64,000 bases of DNA, taken from assembly GCA_050633625.1 (NCBI GenBank), contig JBOEGW010000011.1, forward strand, positions 434,001 through 498,000. The letters run 5' to 3'. Of the stretch, positions 19,855-29,018 are shown piece after piece. The stretch's first letter is position 1. Each line of letters starts with the position of its first letter. Below the pieces are notes generated by a model. It made no database searches. It saw nothing but the letters and a program-made list of their open reading frames with translations, and was not told the origin of the DNA. The position numbers and the translations under genes were made by a program. This DNA comes from JBOEGW01 sp050633625. Lineage in GTDB: Bacteria > Pseudomonadota > Alphaproteobacteria > Rhodobacterales > Rhodobacteraceae.

Positions 19855-20526
19855 TTATTCCTCGATCTTAAGCGCGGCGCGCTCGACATCATCTTCGGCT
19901 TCATGGCTGACGATGAGGCTAGATTGTTTGCCCTTGATGACGCGTAGAGTTGCTTGCACGACCCGAAAAACCAATAGCGCTGTGAACAAAGGCAACGCAG
20001 CATAGGGCACGACGCGTGGTAGCTTGTCGTAGCTGTCACCGTAATTGATAGCGTCTTCGAGCCACCGGAAAATCCCCAACATCGGCACTTGATCGGTTAC
20101 ATAAAAGGCCCGGTCCCGAACGCCCTCGGTAAATCCGGTGGGGAACCAACGCCCCTCGGTGGGTTGAAGTGCCGCGAAAGGCGCCCAGTAGTCCCAAGAG
20201 CCTTTGAACAGCAACAACGCATAGACGATACAGGCTATGGCGGAGATCAGCGCGGTGATGCGTTGACCCCGTTTGGGCAGCGCGTTTGTCAGCGCATCTA
20301 CACCCAAATGAGCGGTGATCTTGAAGCCATAAGCGATGCCAAACAGCACAAGCCAGGCGAACAATATAAGCGTGACTTCGAGACCCCAAATGAGGGAGGA
20401 ATTGAAGATCTTTCGCAAGATGACATTGGCAAATGTCACCATGGTCATAAGGCCAAGCAACAGCGCAATCGCGTTCATTTCTATCGCATCAACATGGCGC
20501 GCAAAATTGGATTGCGGCTTTGTCAT
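19855..20526 (-). CDS. dctQ: TRAP transporter small permease subunit (DctQ family)
   Basis: Four-helix small subunit that joins the binding protein pathway to DctM. 223 residues with helices near 18-38, 52-75, 95-115 and 165-190 and the family ILRKIFNSSLIWGLEVTL region split over the second helix. It is longer than the usual 160-180 because of an insert between helices three and four. ATG at 20526 is chosen (GGGGGACAGGGAT upstream); an in-frame ATG at 20583 lacks support. The gene lies between dctP and dctM. Confidence 0.9.
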   Translation of the reverse strand: MTKPQSNFARHVDAIEMNAIALLLGLMTMVTFANVILRKIFNSSLIWGLEVTLILFAWLVLFGIAYGFKITAHLGVDALTNALPKRGQRITALISAIACIVYALLLFKGSWDYWAPFAALQPTEGRWFPTGFTEGVRDRAFYVTDQVPMLGIFRWLEDAINYGDSYDKLPRVVPYAALPLFTALLVFRVVQATLRVIKGKQSSLIVSHEAEDDVERAALKIEE

Positions 20527-20625
20527 ATCCCTGTCCCCCGAAAAAACATGGTCGCGCGGCATGTTGCGCTGCGACAAACGCATGGCCCATGCAAAGCACA
20601 GGCCATGCGAAGCGTTTTAGTGTCG

Positions 20626-21627
20626 TTAGTGCTTGGCGTTGATGGCTTGCGCCGCTGCAATATTGTCTGCACCAACATCAGCTTCAAACTTGGACCAAAC
20701 AGGCTTCATCGCCTCGACCCAAGCGGCACGTTGCTCTGGGTTCAGCTCGACGATCTTGCCGCCCGCATCAAGCACGGCTTGGCGGTTCTGTTGGTCAACT
20801 TCGGCAATCGCAGCGTTCCGCTCGGCTGTGACTTCAGACAGAATTGTTGTGAGCTGATCGCGCACATCCGCATCAAGGCTGTCGAGCCAATCGACCGAGG
20901 CCACGACCATGTAATCAAGCAGGCCGTGGTTCGTTTCAGTCACACCGTCCTGAACTTCAAAGAATTTCTTCCCGTAGATATTGGACCATGTGTTTTCCTG
21001 ACCATCAACAACGCCTGTTTGCAGCGCGCCATAGACTTCAGAAAAGGCCATCGGTTGTGGCGACGCGTTGAGCGCTTCCATCTGCGCGACGAGCACGTCC
21101 GATGGTTGAACGCGGAACTTGAGACCCGCCGCATCTTCGGGTGTCAGGAGTGGTTTGTTGGCCGAAAACTGCTTCAAGCCATTGTGCCAAAATGCCATGC
21201 CCTGAAGGCCACGGCGCGTCATGCTGTCCTTCATAGCGACACCCGTGTCAGAGTTCTGGAACTCTTCAACGGCGTCCATGTTCTTGAACATGAAAGGCAG
21301 GTCAAAAATGCGGAAGACTTTGGTAAAGGTTTCGAATTTTGACAGCGAAGGGGCAGCGAATTGAACGTCGCCTTGCAACATCGCTTCAAGCACTTGGTCA
21401 TCGTTATAAAGCGTGGAGTTCGGATAGACTTCCATACAGGCTTTGCCGTTCATTTCTTCATTTACGCGTTCCATGAATGCGTTTGCGGCAATGCCTTTTG
21501 GGTGCTTGTCAGTGTTGGTAACGTGGCTGAATTTAATGACGATTTCGCCATCATCACATGCGGCGAGTGCCGATGTGCCAGTGACAGCCAATGCGAGCGC
21601 CGTAGCGGCGGATGCGAGAAATTTCAT
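20626..21627 (-). CDS. dctP: TRAP transporter substrate-binding protein (DctP family)
   Basis: Periplasmic solute-binding protein that delivers substrate to DctQM. 333 residues with a Sec signal (MKFLASAATALALAVTGT, cleavage after SALA), then EIVIKFSHVTNTDKHPKG, typical of C4-dicarboxylate DctP. The conserved Arg of RVQPSDVL would bind the carboxylate. ATG at 21627 has GGAGGAG five bases upstream; the longer frame to 21723 has no RBS. Two DctD-like palindromes lie about 180-220 bp upstream. Confidence 0.93.
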   Translation of the reverse strand: MKFLASAATALALAVTGTSALAACDDGEIVIKFSHVTNTDKHPKGIAANAFMERVNEEMNGKACMEVYPNSTLYNDDQVLEAMLQGDVQFAAPSLSKFETFTKVFRIFDLPFMFKNMDAVEEFQNSDTGVAMKDSMTRRGLQGMAFWHNGLKQFSANKPLLTPEDAAGLKFRVQPSDVLVAQMEALNASPQPMAFSEVYGALQTGVVDGQENTWSNIYGKKFFEVQDGVTETNHGLLDYMVVASVDWLDSLDADVRDQLTTILSEVTAERNAAIAEVDQQNRQAVLDAGGKIVELNPEQRAAWVEAMKPVWSKFEADVGADNIAAAQAINAKH

Positions 21628-21799
21628 GATGTCTCCTCCAAGAACAATTTTAGCCCAAGTCAGGCTCGCGCCTATCAGGCTCTTGGGTATGCGTTGACGC
21701 AAGGAGAGAAATGCACTCTGCACATGTCTCGGGAAGTGTATTGTGTTTCAAATACTTACAATGAATTCAGATGGGAGATACGAATGACATCAAGCTCGG

Positions 21800-21817
21800 C
21801 GTGCGGATTGTCGCACA
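21800..21817 (-). promoter_or_regulatory. DctD-like binding palindrome 1 upstream of dctP
   Basis: Minus strand TGTGCGACAATCCGCACG: GTGCG and CGCAC arms around six bases. Rhizobial DctD sites are palindromes of the TGTGCGGA...TCCGCACA type. It lies 33 bp centre to centre from the second copy, about three helical turns, so both face one side of the DNA. Confidence 0.6.
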
Positions 21818-21832
21818 GTTGATTTGGCGTGT

Positions 21833-21850
21833 TGTGCGAAAATCCGCACA
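21833..21850 (-). promoter_or_regulatory. DctD-like binding palindrome 2 upstream of dctP
   Basis: Minus strand TGTGCGGATTTTCGCACA: six-base arms TGTGCG/CGCACA around six bases. Paired with the site at 21800-21817. No -24/-12 sigma-54 element (TGGC...TTGC) was found between these sites and dctP. Confidence 0.65.
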
Positions 21851-21913
21851 TGTCAGTACGACTCAACCGGGAGTGTTCAGCAAGCTCTTTGGCCCATGCC
21901 CCAATCCGCCAGA

Positions 21914-23155
21914 TCAGCGCGACCGACCAGACCGATAGGAGTCTGGTTTGATATTATGGCGCGCGAGTTTGTCATAGAAGGTCTTGCGCGGCAGCTTGAG
22001 CGTTTGCGCAGCCTGCGTCGCGCTGCCATCAAAGCGCATCAACGCTTCAATCAGCAAGGTGCGTTCCACCTGCGCCAATTGCTCCACCAAACCCGGTTCA
22101 TCCACCGTATCCGGTTCACCTATTCCCATCGCAAAACGCATAGCGGAATTCATGAGCGCGCGGGCATTTCCGGGCCAGTCTTGCGAGATAAGACGCGCCA
22201 TATGGTGCTGCGTAATTTCGGGCACTGGCAGCGCGGCTTGTTCGCAAGCAATCGCGACGTAATGGCGAAACAACACGGGAATATCATCACGCCGATCGCG
22301 CAGGGGCGGGATATGAAGGCGTGCACTTTCAAGACGGTAAAACAGGTCAGCCTGAAAAGTGCCCGCCTCAACGCGTTGAGGGATGTCGTGATACGTTCCG
22401 GCCAAGATGCGTGGCGCGCGAGGGCCTTCAAGCAGCTCCAGCAGGGCAAATTGTGAAGATTGGCTGAGCTGCGCCACTTCGTCGATAAAGATGCTGCCAC
22501 CTTCGGCCTCTTCAAAGAGGGGCGCGAGCTGATCGGGCTGGGTCGTCGCCCCTGCGGTCTTGACGAATGGACCGCGCGAAACCGCCGAAAGCAAATGCAC
22601 GACTTCGGCCATTTTTGCGGTGCCAACGCCCGGCTCTCCTGTGATCAAAACATCGGCCATAGTGCGCGCGACATTTCTCGCATCCACGCGCATTTTCTCC
22701 GACAATGCTGAGGTGCCACGTAACATACGAGTGGCGGCATCCCCCGTTTCCGCTTGCCGTTTGAGCGCGCGGTTTTCCAACACGATCCGCCGCGCAGCGA
22801 GGGCCTTTTGAACAACAGAAACCAGATCACTTGGGGCGCAAGGTTTTTCGAGAAAATCAAACGCGCCAGAGGCCATGCCCTGCACTGCGGTTGGAATATC
22901 GCCCTCTCCCGTGAGGAGAATAACAGGCAAGTCCAAATCGCGTTCCTGAGCCAAGGCCAAGAGCGCAAAACCATCTTTGCCGGGCATCCGAATGTCACTG
23001 ACGACCACCCCTGGAAACCGCGGCTCGATATGGTCTTTGGCTTCAATGTAACTGCGCGCCAAAACAGGCTCTAAACCGGCCAATTCCAGGGTTTGCCCAA
23101 GCGCATCGCGCACCGCTGCATCATCATCAACCAAGAGCACCTTGTTCGCGTTCAT
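21914..23155 (-). CDS. dctD: DctD-like response regulator lacking GAFTGA
   Basis: Transcriptional regulator partnered with DctB. 413 residues: receiver domain with phospho-acceptor D54 (VVSDIRMPG) and K104 (FLEKP), an AAA+ domain, and a C-terminal Fis-type helix-turn-helix (ATQAAQTLKLPRKTFYDKL). The AAA+ part is degenerate: the P-loop reads GEPGVGTAK (173-181) instead of GExGxGKE, and the segment that should hold GAFTGA is missing, with PFVKTAGATTQPDQL going straight to FEEAEGGSIFIDEV. Contact with sigma-54 and ATP hydrolysis are therefore doubtful. Related loss is known for NtrC and HupR of Rhodobacter capsulatus, which work with sigma-70. Start overlaps the dctB stop (ATGA). Confidence 0.88.
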   Translation of the reverse strand: MNANKVLLVDDDAAVRDALGQTLELAGLEPVLARSYIEAKDHIEPRFPGVVVSDIRMPGKDGFALLALAQERDLDLPVILLTGEGDIPTAVQGMASGAFDFLEKPCAPSDLVSVVQKALAARRIVLENRALKRQAETGDAATRMLRGTSALSEKMRVDARNVARTMADVLITGEPGVGTAKMAEVVHLLSAVSRGPFVKTAGATTQPDQLAPLFEEAEGGSIFIDEVAQLSQSSQFALLELLEGPRAPRILAGTYHDIPQRVEAGTFQADLFYRLESARLHIPPLRDRRDDIPVLFRHYVAIACEQAALPVPEITQHHMARLISQDWPGNARALMNSAMRFAMGIGEPDTVDEPGLVEQLAQVERTLLIEALMRFDGSATQAAQTLKLPRKTFYDKLARHNIKPDSYRSGRSR

Positions 23156-24918
23156 TGTTGTGTTCCTCGTGGCTCTGGGGCCGCATCAGCGGCCAATAAT
23201 TCGACGTCAAAAATGGCGCCGCCGTCAGGGTGATTGGCGCCGCGAATTGCGCCCCCGAAACTCTGCACCAATCCATAAGAAATCGAAAGTCCAAGCCCCA
23301 TGCCTTCGGAGCTGGCCACGGATTTTGTCGAGTAAAACGGATCGAAAATACGCTCAGGATCGGTGATCCCCGGCCCGGTATCGCGCAGGCTCAGCACCAC
23401 AGCAGTATCGCTCCGTCGCAGACTGATTTCAATGCGTGGGTCATTCGTGTCCATCATCGCGTCCACAGCATTCGAGAGTAGGTTTACGACAACCTGTTGC
23501 AGTCGGACTTCGCCGCCGCGCACGATGATGGGCGTGTTTGGTCGGCTCCAAGTCACCTCAACGCCCTGCCGCGTGATTTTGTCTGCGACCACTTCAAGTG
23601 CGGCATCAATCACCCCGGAAAGATCCACGTCAGACACTGGCCCGCTTTCTTGCCGCGCAAAGGCGCGCAAGTTCTGAATGATACGGCCCATGCGCCGGGT
23701 GAGTTCGGAAATTCGGCCAAGGTTTTCGCGGGCGATGTCGGGTTTGCCGCGATCAAAAAAGGCTTCACCGTTTTCAGCAAAAGACCGAATTGCCATGAGG
23801 GGTTGGTTGAGTTCATGTGAAATGCCCGCCGACATTTGCCCCAGTGCTGAGAGTTTTCCGGCTTGAACGAGGTCTTCCTGCGCGCGTTTCAAAGCGGCTT
23901 CGGCCTCTTCGCGTTCCAATATTTGTTGGCGAAGATCAATGTTTGCGGCTGTCAGCTCTTTGGTGCGCGCGGTAACACTTGCTTCAAGGCGTTGATTAGA
24001 GGCGGCTTCTAGGGCGAGGCGAGCGGCCAGTGCGCTGCGGTTTTGTTGGACCAAAAACAGCACAGCGCCGAAAACAAACAATGCGCCAGTGATCATCCAG
24101 CCCCAGAGCAAAGCGGCAGCAAAATTGGCGCTGCTGTCCACAAGAATTTCTGCCCGAAGACCAAGGATGGGCAGGTCGCGCGACAGATGGAGTGCGCGAT
24201 TTGGCAGGTAGGGTCCGGCATCAATCCGCCAGATATCGTGGTGGGCTAGGCGGGTGATCTCATGAGGGACCATTTGTGTTGCACGGTCCCGCAACACGAG
24301 GTCACTGCGATTGGTGATAAAAACACGACCCCCGACCTCAGTGAAAAATACAGGTGGGGCATCCCCCGGCCAATTGTCTTCAATTTGGGCGACCGAAACG
24401 CGGGTCATGACGGCGCCAATGACGGTGCCGGCTTCGTCTTGAATTGGTGCGGCGAAAGAAACGTATCGCCGGCGCCCATCAAGATCGAACACAACTTCAT
24501 TATATGTGCCAAGCGCCCCGGACAGAGCGCGACCGAGTGGTGGCGCGTCCGGTTTGCGCGCCAGCGACGAGGCCTCACTGCCCGCGACGATCCGACCCTG
24601 TAAATCGAGAACAGCAACATCCGCAGCGCCCGTCATATCGGCCATGTTCTGCACAACAAGTTTTGCGGTTGCCTTGTCGCCACCGCCAGTAAGCCGAGCT
24701 TTGAGATCGGGGTGTCGCGCGAGCACAACGGCAAGTTCGCGGTAGCGAAACAGCTGCCCAGTGACGCGATCCGCCGCGAAAGACAAATCGGCTTCGCCAC
24801 GATCCGCGAGCCGAGCCAAACCATCACGATACACGGCCCAGCCTACCGCTCCGGCGATCATGACGGCGGCGGCAACAAAAAGCGCGGCCTGACGAAGGGT
24901 AGTCACTTTGCGATCCAT
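23152..24918 (-). CDS. dctB: C4-dicarboxylate sensor histidine kinase DctB
   Basis: Membrane kinase that senses dicarboxylates and phosphorylates DctD. 588 residues: first helix (LFVAAAVMIAGAVGWAVY, about 12-29), a periplasmic double-Cache sensor to about 285, second helix (WGWMITGALFVFGAVLFLV), a coiled coil, HisKA with GISHELNQPL (His near 368), and HATPase with NLLSNAVDA, DTGPG and GMGLGLSI motifs. It overlaps dctD by four bases, so the pair is coupled. Both point toward dctPQM, which they probably control. Confidence 0.92.
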   Translation of the reverse strand: MDRKVTTLRQAALFVAAAVMIAGAVGWAVYRDGLARLADRGEADLSFAADRVTGQLFRYRELAVVLARHPDLKARLTGGGDKATAKLVVQNMADMTGAADVAVLDLQGRIVAGSEASSLARKPDAPPLGRALSGALGTYNEVVFDLDGRRRYVSFAAPIQDEAGTVIGAVMTRVSVAQIEDNWPGDAPPVFFTEVGGRVFITNRSDLVLRDRATQMVPHEITRLAHHDIWRIDAGPYLPNRALHLSRDLPILGLRAEILVDSSANFAAALLWGWMITGALFVFGAVLFLVQQNRSALAARLALEAASNQRLEASVTARTKELTAANIDLRQQILEREEAEAALKRAQEDLVQAGKLSALGQMSAGISHELNQPLMAIRSFAENGEAFFDRGKPDIARENLGRISELTRRMGRIIQNLRAFARQESGPVSDVDLSGVIDAALEVVADKITRQGVEVTWSRPNTPIIVRGGEVRLQQVVVNLLSNAVDAMMDTNDPRIEISLRRSDTAVVLSLRDTGPGITDPERIFDPFYSTKSVASSEGMGLGLSISYGLVQSFGGAIRGANHPDGGAIFDVELLAADAAPEPRGTQQ

Positions 24919-24990
24919 TGTGCCAATTCTATGCGCGCCACGACCCGAAAACCAGTGGCATCGACTGCCAGGGCCAAGGCGGCAAAGAGG

Positions 24991-26262
24991 TCATAAGGAT
25001 GGTTGTGGCCTGTTTTCGCCGCGCGGCCAGTGGTTTTCCACACGGCGAAGTTTCCGATCCGAGGAAAAGGCAATCGGTGCCCGCATCACGCGGATTTCGG
25101 GCCGCAGGCCCCGCGCGCCCAAAGTGCCTTCCAAGGCTCCTTGGGCAAGGGCGGCAACGGCGCCACTGGTGTCCTCTGGCAATTGCAACTCAAGCGTATT
25201 CTCGTCGCTTCGCACCAGCCGAAAATCCGTGATCTCACGCGCCGCATCCAACACCGCGTTGCGCATCACATCCGGGGTCACCAATCGGTCACCGAATTCA
25301 AATGCGTCATCCATGCGCCCGACAACCTCATCAACAGCGCGCAGGGGAGATCCGCAAGGGCAGGGGTCCGCTGACAGGCGCAGTAGATCGTTCATCCGGT
25401 AGCGGGCCATGATCTGAAATGAGCGGCGAAAGGAGGTAATGATAGGCGACACGAGCCCCTCCCCAACAGGCTCAAACTCGAAGTAATTCGCATCTTCCGT
25501 GAGGTGCATTTTGCCATGTGCACAGGACACCGCAAACAGCCCTTCGGTCGCCATGTAGATTTGCCCTAAGGGGCGATCGAAATAAGCTTCAATGATGTGT
25601 TGATCGACGGGATCCAAAGTTTCACCGCCCGCGAACATCCGCTTTGGGCGAATGGAGGAAGCACGCTCCGCAAGATGACGCAGCACGCGCGGCGGTGCGA
25701 CGATTGTTGTTGGCGAGAATCCGTCCAGTTCATCGGCCCAAGTTTCAACGCCGGCGTGAAGGTCGAAAAACTTGAGCTTCATCAATCGGGTTTGGTTCGC
25801 ACCATCATAAAGCGCAGAGTTTTGGGGCAGGATAATCGCGACACGTTCGCGGCGATACCAAAACCCCGGGAGAGCCTTGGCGAGAATGGACCCAAGCCAA
25901 TCCATCCGTTCTTGATCAGTGATCGCGTAAAGCGCGCGGTTGCCAGAGGTGCCAGTGCTCGCACCAATCGTGACGCCATCTTGGCGCGCCTTCCCTTTGA
26001 ATGCCTCCCAACCCTCCTCAGCGGTGATGCGCCCAGTATTGAACGCGGCGAAGTCGTTCATGACGATTGTTTTGTCGATGATGGGAAGATCGTCCAGGGA
26101 TTTCGGCACAGCGGCGTAAAAGTCAACTTTCGGAACATCATGGGTCAGCCAGTGGTCTAGCTGTTGCGCTTGCCAAGCGCGAAATGTCTCTACGTTTTGG
26201 AGTCGGCGGGTGTGCCAACTGGTAAAAAGGTAGGAGCGCAACGCGCGCGTGATACTTGTCAT
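24991..26262 (-). CDS. F390-synthetase-related adenylate-forming enzyme
   Basis: Member of the ANL superfamily close to PaaK and coenzyme F390 synthetase, 423 residues. The P-loop-like motif is IGASTGTSGNRALY; later ATEGLFA (A5-like) and DLLRLSADPCPCGSPL, followed by the C-terminal subdomain beginning near VVGRMDD. Such enzymes activate a carboxylate as acyl-AMP. The substrate is not known. Last gene of a four-gene operon; its ATG overlaps the MBL-gene stop by ATGA. Together with a KAS III and an SDR it could act on a fatty acyl chain (inference). Confidence 0.82.
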   Translation of the reverse strand: MTSITRALRSYLFTSWHTRRLQNVETFRAWQAQQLDHWLTHDVPKVDFYAAVPKSLDDLPIIDKTIVMNDFAAFNTGRITAEEGWEAFKGKARQDGVTIGASTGTSGNRALYAITDQERMDWLGSILAKALPGFWYRRERVAIILPQNSALYDGANQTRLMKLKFFDLHAGVETWADELDGFSPTTIVAPPRVLRHLAERASSIRPKRMFAGGETLDPVDQHIIEAYFDRPLGQIYMATEGLFAVSCAHGKMHLTEDANYFEFEPVGEGLVSPIITSFRRSFQIMARYRMNDLLRLSADPCPCGSPLRAVDEVVGRMDDAFEFGDRLVTPDVMRNAVLDAAREITDFRLVRSDENTLELQLPEDTSGAVAALAQGALEGTLGARGLRPEIRVMRAPIAFSSDRKLRRVENHWPRGENRPQPSL

Positions 26263-27077
26263 GGTACATCCTCATCAAAGGGAGCGGGGTTTGGGTCGTG
26301 GCATGTCATAACGGTGCCGCCACCTGCCCGAAAGGCGGCAATGCGGCGCTCAGACAGGGCAGCGGCGCGTGGATTGGTCGCAACTAGGTTGGCGGGAAAG
26401 CGCGGTGCACACCCTAGCTCCAATGCCTTGATAAGCCATTGCGCATCACAGGCATAGAGAAGGGGCGGCGACAAGTTGGGGAACAAGAGACCAAAATGCC
26501 CATCCGCATGACCGGGTAAATCAACCCCGATTGCTGAGGAGTCACCGAAAAGATCCCAGCCCTCATCCAGCCCGTTTTCTAATGCAACGCGCGGCATCTG
26601 TGTGACGTCCACCGCGCGAGACGCGGCGTCCGCTGGAATAAGCTCGCTGAAGGTGCCGCGGCGCAGGTTCACCAGAGCGCTCGCAGATTTAAGCCGTTCA
26701 AACGCGGGGCCATGAAGGAGAATGCGCGCGCTCGGAAAAAGATGCAGGCCGGAAACATGATCCGCGTGAAAATGTGTGATGATAATGGTTTTGATATCGC
26801 TTGGCGCAAGCCCATGACGCGCAAGAAATGCTTCGGGTTGGCTAAGTGGCAAGAGCTTTGCGCGAAACAGCTTGCTGTAAATCCACAAAAATGCGCCACG
26901 CCCGGGCGCGCGCAGGGCGGCCTCCGTATACCCGGTGTCGATCAGAATTGGCCCGTCTTTCGGATGACGGACAAGACCATAGCGAACATGAAGAGTGAGA
27001 CGTTTCAAGGCCCCGCCCCGCACAAGGAGCCGTTCAAACGCGGTGATCAGGGAGGAGCGCGCAAACAAGGGCGTCAT
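26259..27077 (-). CDS. metallo-beta-lactamase-fold hydrolase
   Basis: 272-residue MBL-fold protein with the metal motif THFHADHVSG, a downstream His in DLPGHADGH and Asp in YACDAQW, so a dinuclear zinc site is complete. It resembles lactonase/thioesterase-type members (GPILIDTGYTEAA near the N-terminus). Overlaps both neighbours by ATGA, third gene of the operon. Likely hydrolyses a thioester or lactone intermediate, but this is inferred from context only. Confidence 0.85.
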   Translation of the reverse strand: MTPLFARSSLITAFERLLVRGGALKRLTLHVRYGLVRHPKDGPILIDTGYTEAALRAPGRGAFLWIYSKLFRAKLLPLSQPEAFLARHGLAPSDIKTIIITHFHADHVSGLHLFPSARILLHGPAFERLKSASALVNLRRGTFSELIPADAASRAVDVTQMPRVALENGLDEGWDLFGDSSAIGVDLPGHADGHFGLLFPNLSPPLLYACDAQWLIKALELGCAPRFPANLVATNPRAAALSERRIAAFRAGGGTVMTCHDPNPAPFDEDVP

Positions 27078-28027
27078 GTCTTGCCCCCGAATGTTTCTGC
27101 AAGCCCAGCTTCAAAAGTCATGCGTGGAGACCAGCCAAGGAGCTTATGTGCTTTGGAGATATCAAGGCTTTGCCGATACGCGAACAGGCCGAGTGTATAA
27201 GGGGTGATGCGCGGCTCTGGTTGATGGGGAAGCGCGGCACAAGTTGCTTCAAGCGCGCGCGCCAGAACGCGGGCGGCACCCATAGGGAGGGAACGCCAAC
27301 GCGGTGTGATGCCGAGCGGAGCACAGGCGCGCGCGACAATGTCGCGCACCAAGAGAGGCTCGCCGCTGGATATATTGAAGGTGTGGTTCGCGGCCTCAGT
27401 TATGGTGAGCGCGGCTTGGATCGCTGCGCAAACATCGGACACATGGGTGAGGTCGATCGACGCCACCCCACCGCGCAACAAAGGAAGCGGGCCGGACTTG
27501 GCAGCCGCCGACATGCGCGGCAAAAGAGCGGTATCGCCCGCGCCGTAGATGCCTCGTGGACGCAGGATCACGGGCGCAAGATCAGGTGCGTTTCGCACAA
27601 GTGTCTCCGCCTTTGCTTTTGTGCGGGCGTAGTGATTGATGGGGGGAGGAAGCGGAAACGTCTCAACCACATGTTCCTGATCACGCATCGCGAAATATAC
27701 GGTTGGCGAGGACACATGCACAAATTTCACAGCACCATTTTGTTGCGCCGTCAGGAGTGCGTTTTGGGTGCCGATGACGTTCGCGGCTTCAAAATCTGCA
27801 AGAGGGCCGGAGGGCGAAGAAAGCGCTGCACAATGGACGAGTGCATCAATTGGGCCTGATGGGAGTGGCCCGTGCGCGAGGTCATGGGCGATAGTGTCAC
27901 AGGGGAGAGTCTCGAGTTTTTCTCTGTCGCGCCCGCTCGCCAGCACGTCCCAGCCTTCGCGCGCTAAGTGCCGCGATAACGCGCCGCCAAGAAACCCGCT
28001 TGCCCCTGTGATCAACACGCGCGCCAT
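27074..28027 (-). CDS. NAD(P)-dependent epimerase/dehydratase-family (extended SDR) protein
   Basis: 317 residues. Rossmann motif RVLITGASGFLGG (3-15), the catalytic YARTK (Tyr-x-x-x-Lys), and an extended-SDR C-terminal half (DLTHVSDVCAAI). It resembles 3-beta-hydroxysteroid dehydrogenase-like reductases such as OleD rather than sugar epimerases, though this is a judgement by eye. ATG at 28027 is one base after the stop of the synthase gene; an in-frame ATG at 28054 would overlap it. It overlaps the next gene by ATGA. Confidence 0.85.
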   Translation of the reverse strand: MARVLITGASGFLGGALSRHLAREGWDVLASGRDREKLETLPCDTIAHDLAHGPLPSGPIDALVHCAALSSPSGPLADFEAANVIGTQNALLTAQQNGAVKFVHVSSPTVYFAMRDQEHVVETFPLPPPINHYARTKAKAETLVRNAPDLAPVILRPRGIYGAGDTALLPRMSAAAKSGPLPLLRGGVASIDLTHVSDVCAAIQAALTITEAANHTFNISSGEPLLVRDIVARACAPLGITPRWRSLPMGAARVLARALEATCAALPHQPEPRITPYTLGLFAYRQSLDISKAHKLLGWSPRMTFEAGLAETFGGKT

Positions 28028-28028
28028 G

Positions 28029-29018
28029 TCAGAACTGGACCGCCGCACCGCCAAAAGACACCCCTGCCGAGGTGCCCAGCATCAGGACTTTGGTGCCTTT
28101 TGGCACACGGCCTTCCTGCCTGGCTTTGTCTAAAGTTGTCGGGATGGAGGCCGCGATCTGATTGCCGATGTCAGCGGCATAATTGGCAACCTTCTCAGGG
28201 TCGAGCTTGAGTTGCCGGATCATATGTTCCAAGGCGAAGGGGCTGGCTTGATGCGGGACAACCAGATCAACGTCATCTAGGGTCCAACCTGCTTTTTCCA
28301 ATAAATCAGCCACAAACGGGCGGAAATGTTTGGCAGTCACACGAAACAGCTCCTTGCCGTCCATGCGAAACCACGCATTCTCCGCGAACATCTCTGGCGC
28401 GTTGTGAAAATCAATCCGGGTGCCGCCAGCGCGAATTGTGCAAGCATCGTAACTCGAGGGGAAACTGCGCATGAGATGCGCGCAAAGCCCGGTTTCGGCG
28501 CGACCCCGTGTCAAGACAGCCGCCGCCGCACCATCTCCAAACAATGCGGCAACCTCCGGGTCATCACGCCACGGTAAAGCGCGCGACGCAATCTCTGACG
28601 ACACAACCAGCACCGAATTGGCGTCTTTTGCCACCAGTTTGAGCGCGGCAATGTCCAACGCCGTCACGAAGCTTAAGCAAGTTGAATTCACATCAAAAGC
28701 GGCGGCTTGCCCATCTGCCAGACCTAAGCCTGCCATGATGAGAGGCGCGGTGGCTGGCAAAGTTTGATACGGAACGCCACTGGCGAAAAGGACGAGATCA
28801 ATATCTTGTGGTGAAATTTCGGCCTCAAACAAGGCACTCTTCGCGGCGCGTATCGCGAGATCAATCTGGCTTTCATCGGAGGCAAAGTATCGCGTGGATA
28901 CGCCCGTTGCCTTTCTCAATGACCCAACTTCACGTCCAAGATCGCGATCTATGTCGTCGGAGTGCAGACGCTTGCTGGGCAAGGCGTGGCCGGTTCCGGC
29001 GAATACAATTGGTTTCAT
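28029..29018 (-). CDS. beta-ketoacyl-ACP synthase III-like condensing enzyme
   Basis: 329-residue thiolase-fold enzyme with the full triad: Cys114 in DVNSTCLSF, His in VPHQASP and Asn in GNQIAASIP. It is close to FabH/OleA-type synthases and is unlikely to be the housekeeping FabH, which normally lies with plsX. ATG at 29018 (MKPIVFAGTGHALP) is preferred; AAGG lies eight bases before. First gene of the operon, divergent from the adhesin gene across 340 bp. Expected to condense acyl chains; substrates unknown. Confidence 0.85.
   Translation of the reverse strand: MKPIVFAGTGHALPSKRLHSDDIDRDLGREVGSLRKATGVSTRYFASDESQIDLAIRAAKSALFEAEISPQDIDLVLFASGVPYQTLPATAPLIMAGLGLADGQAAAFDVNSTCLSFVTALDIAALKLVAKDANSVLVVSSEIASRALPWRDDPEVAALFGDGAAAAVLTRGRAETGLCAHLMRSFPSSYDACTIRAGGTRIDFHNAPEMFAENAWFRMDGKELFRVTAKHFRPFVADLLEKAGWTLDDVDLVVPHQASPFALEHMIRQLKLDPEKVANYAADIGNQIAASIPTTLDKARQEGRVPKGTKVLMLGTSAGVSFGGAAVQF

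Noticed and set aside
20089..21342. 417-residue plus-strand frame over dctQ/dctP
   Set aside because: Antisense to two confident TRAP genes and spans their junction.
21628..21799. sigma-54 promoter for dctP
   Set aside because: No TGGC...TTGC pair at suitable spacing could be found on the minus strand.
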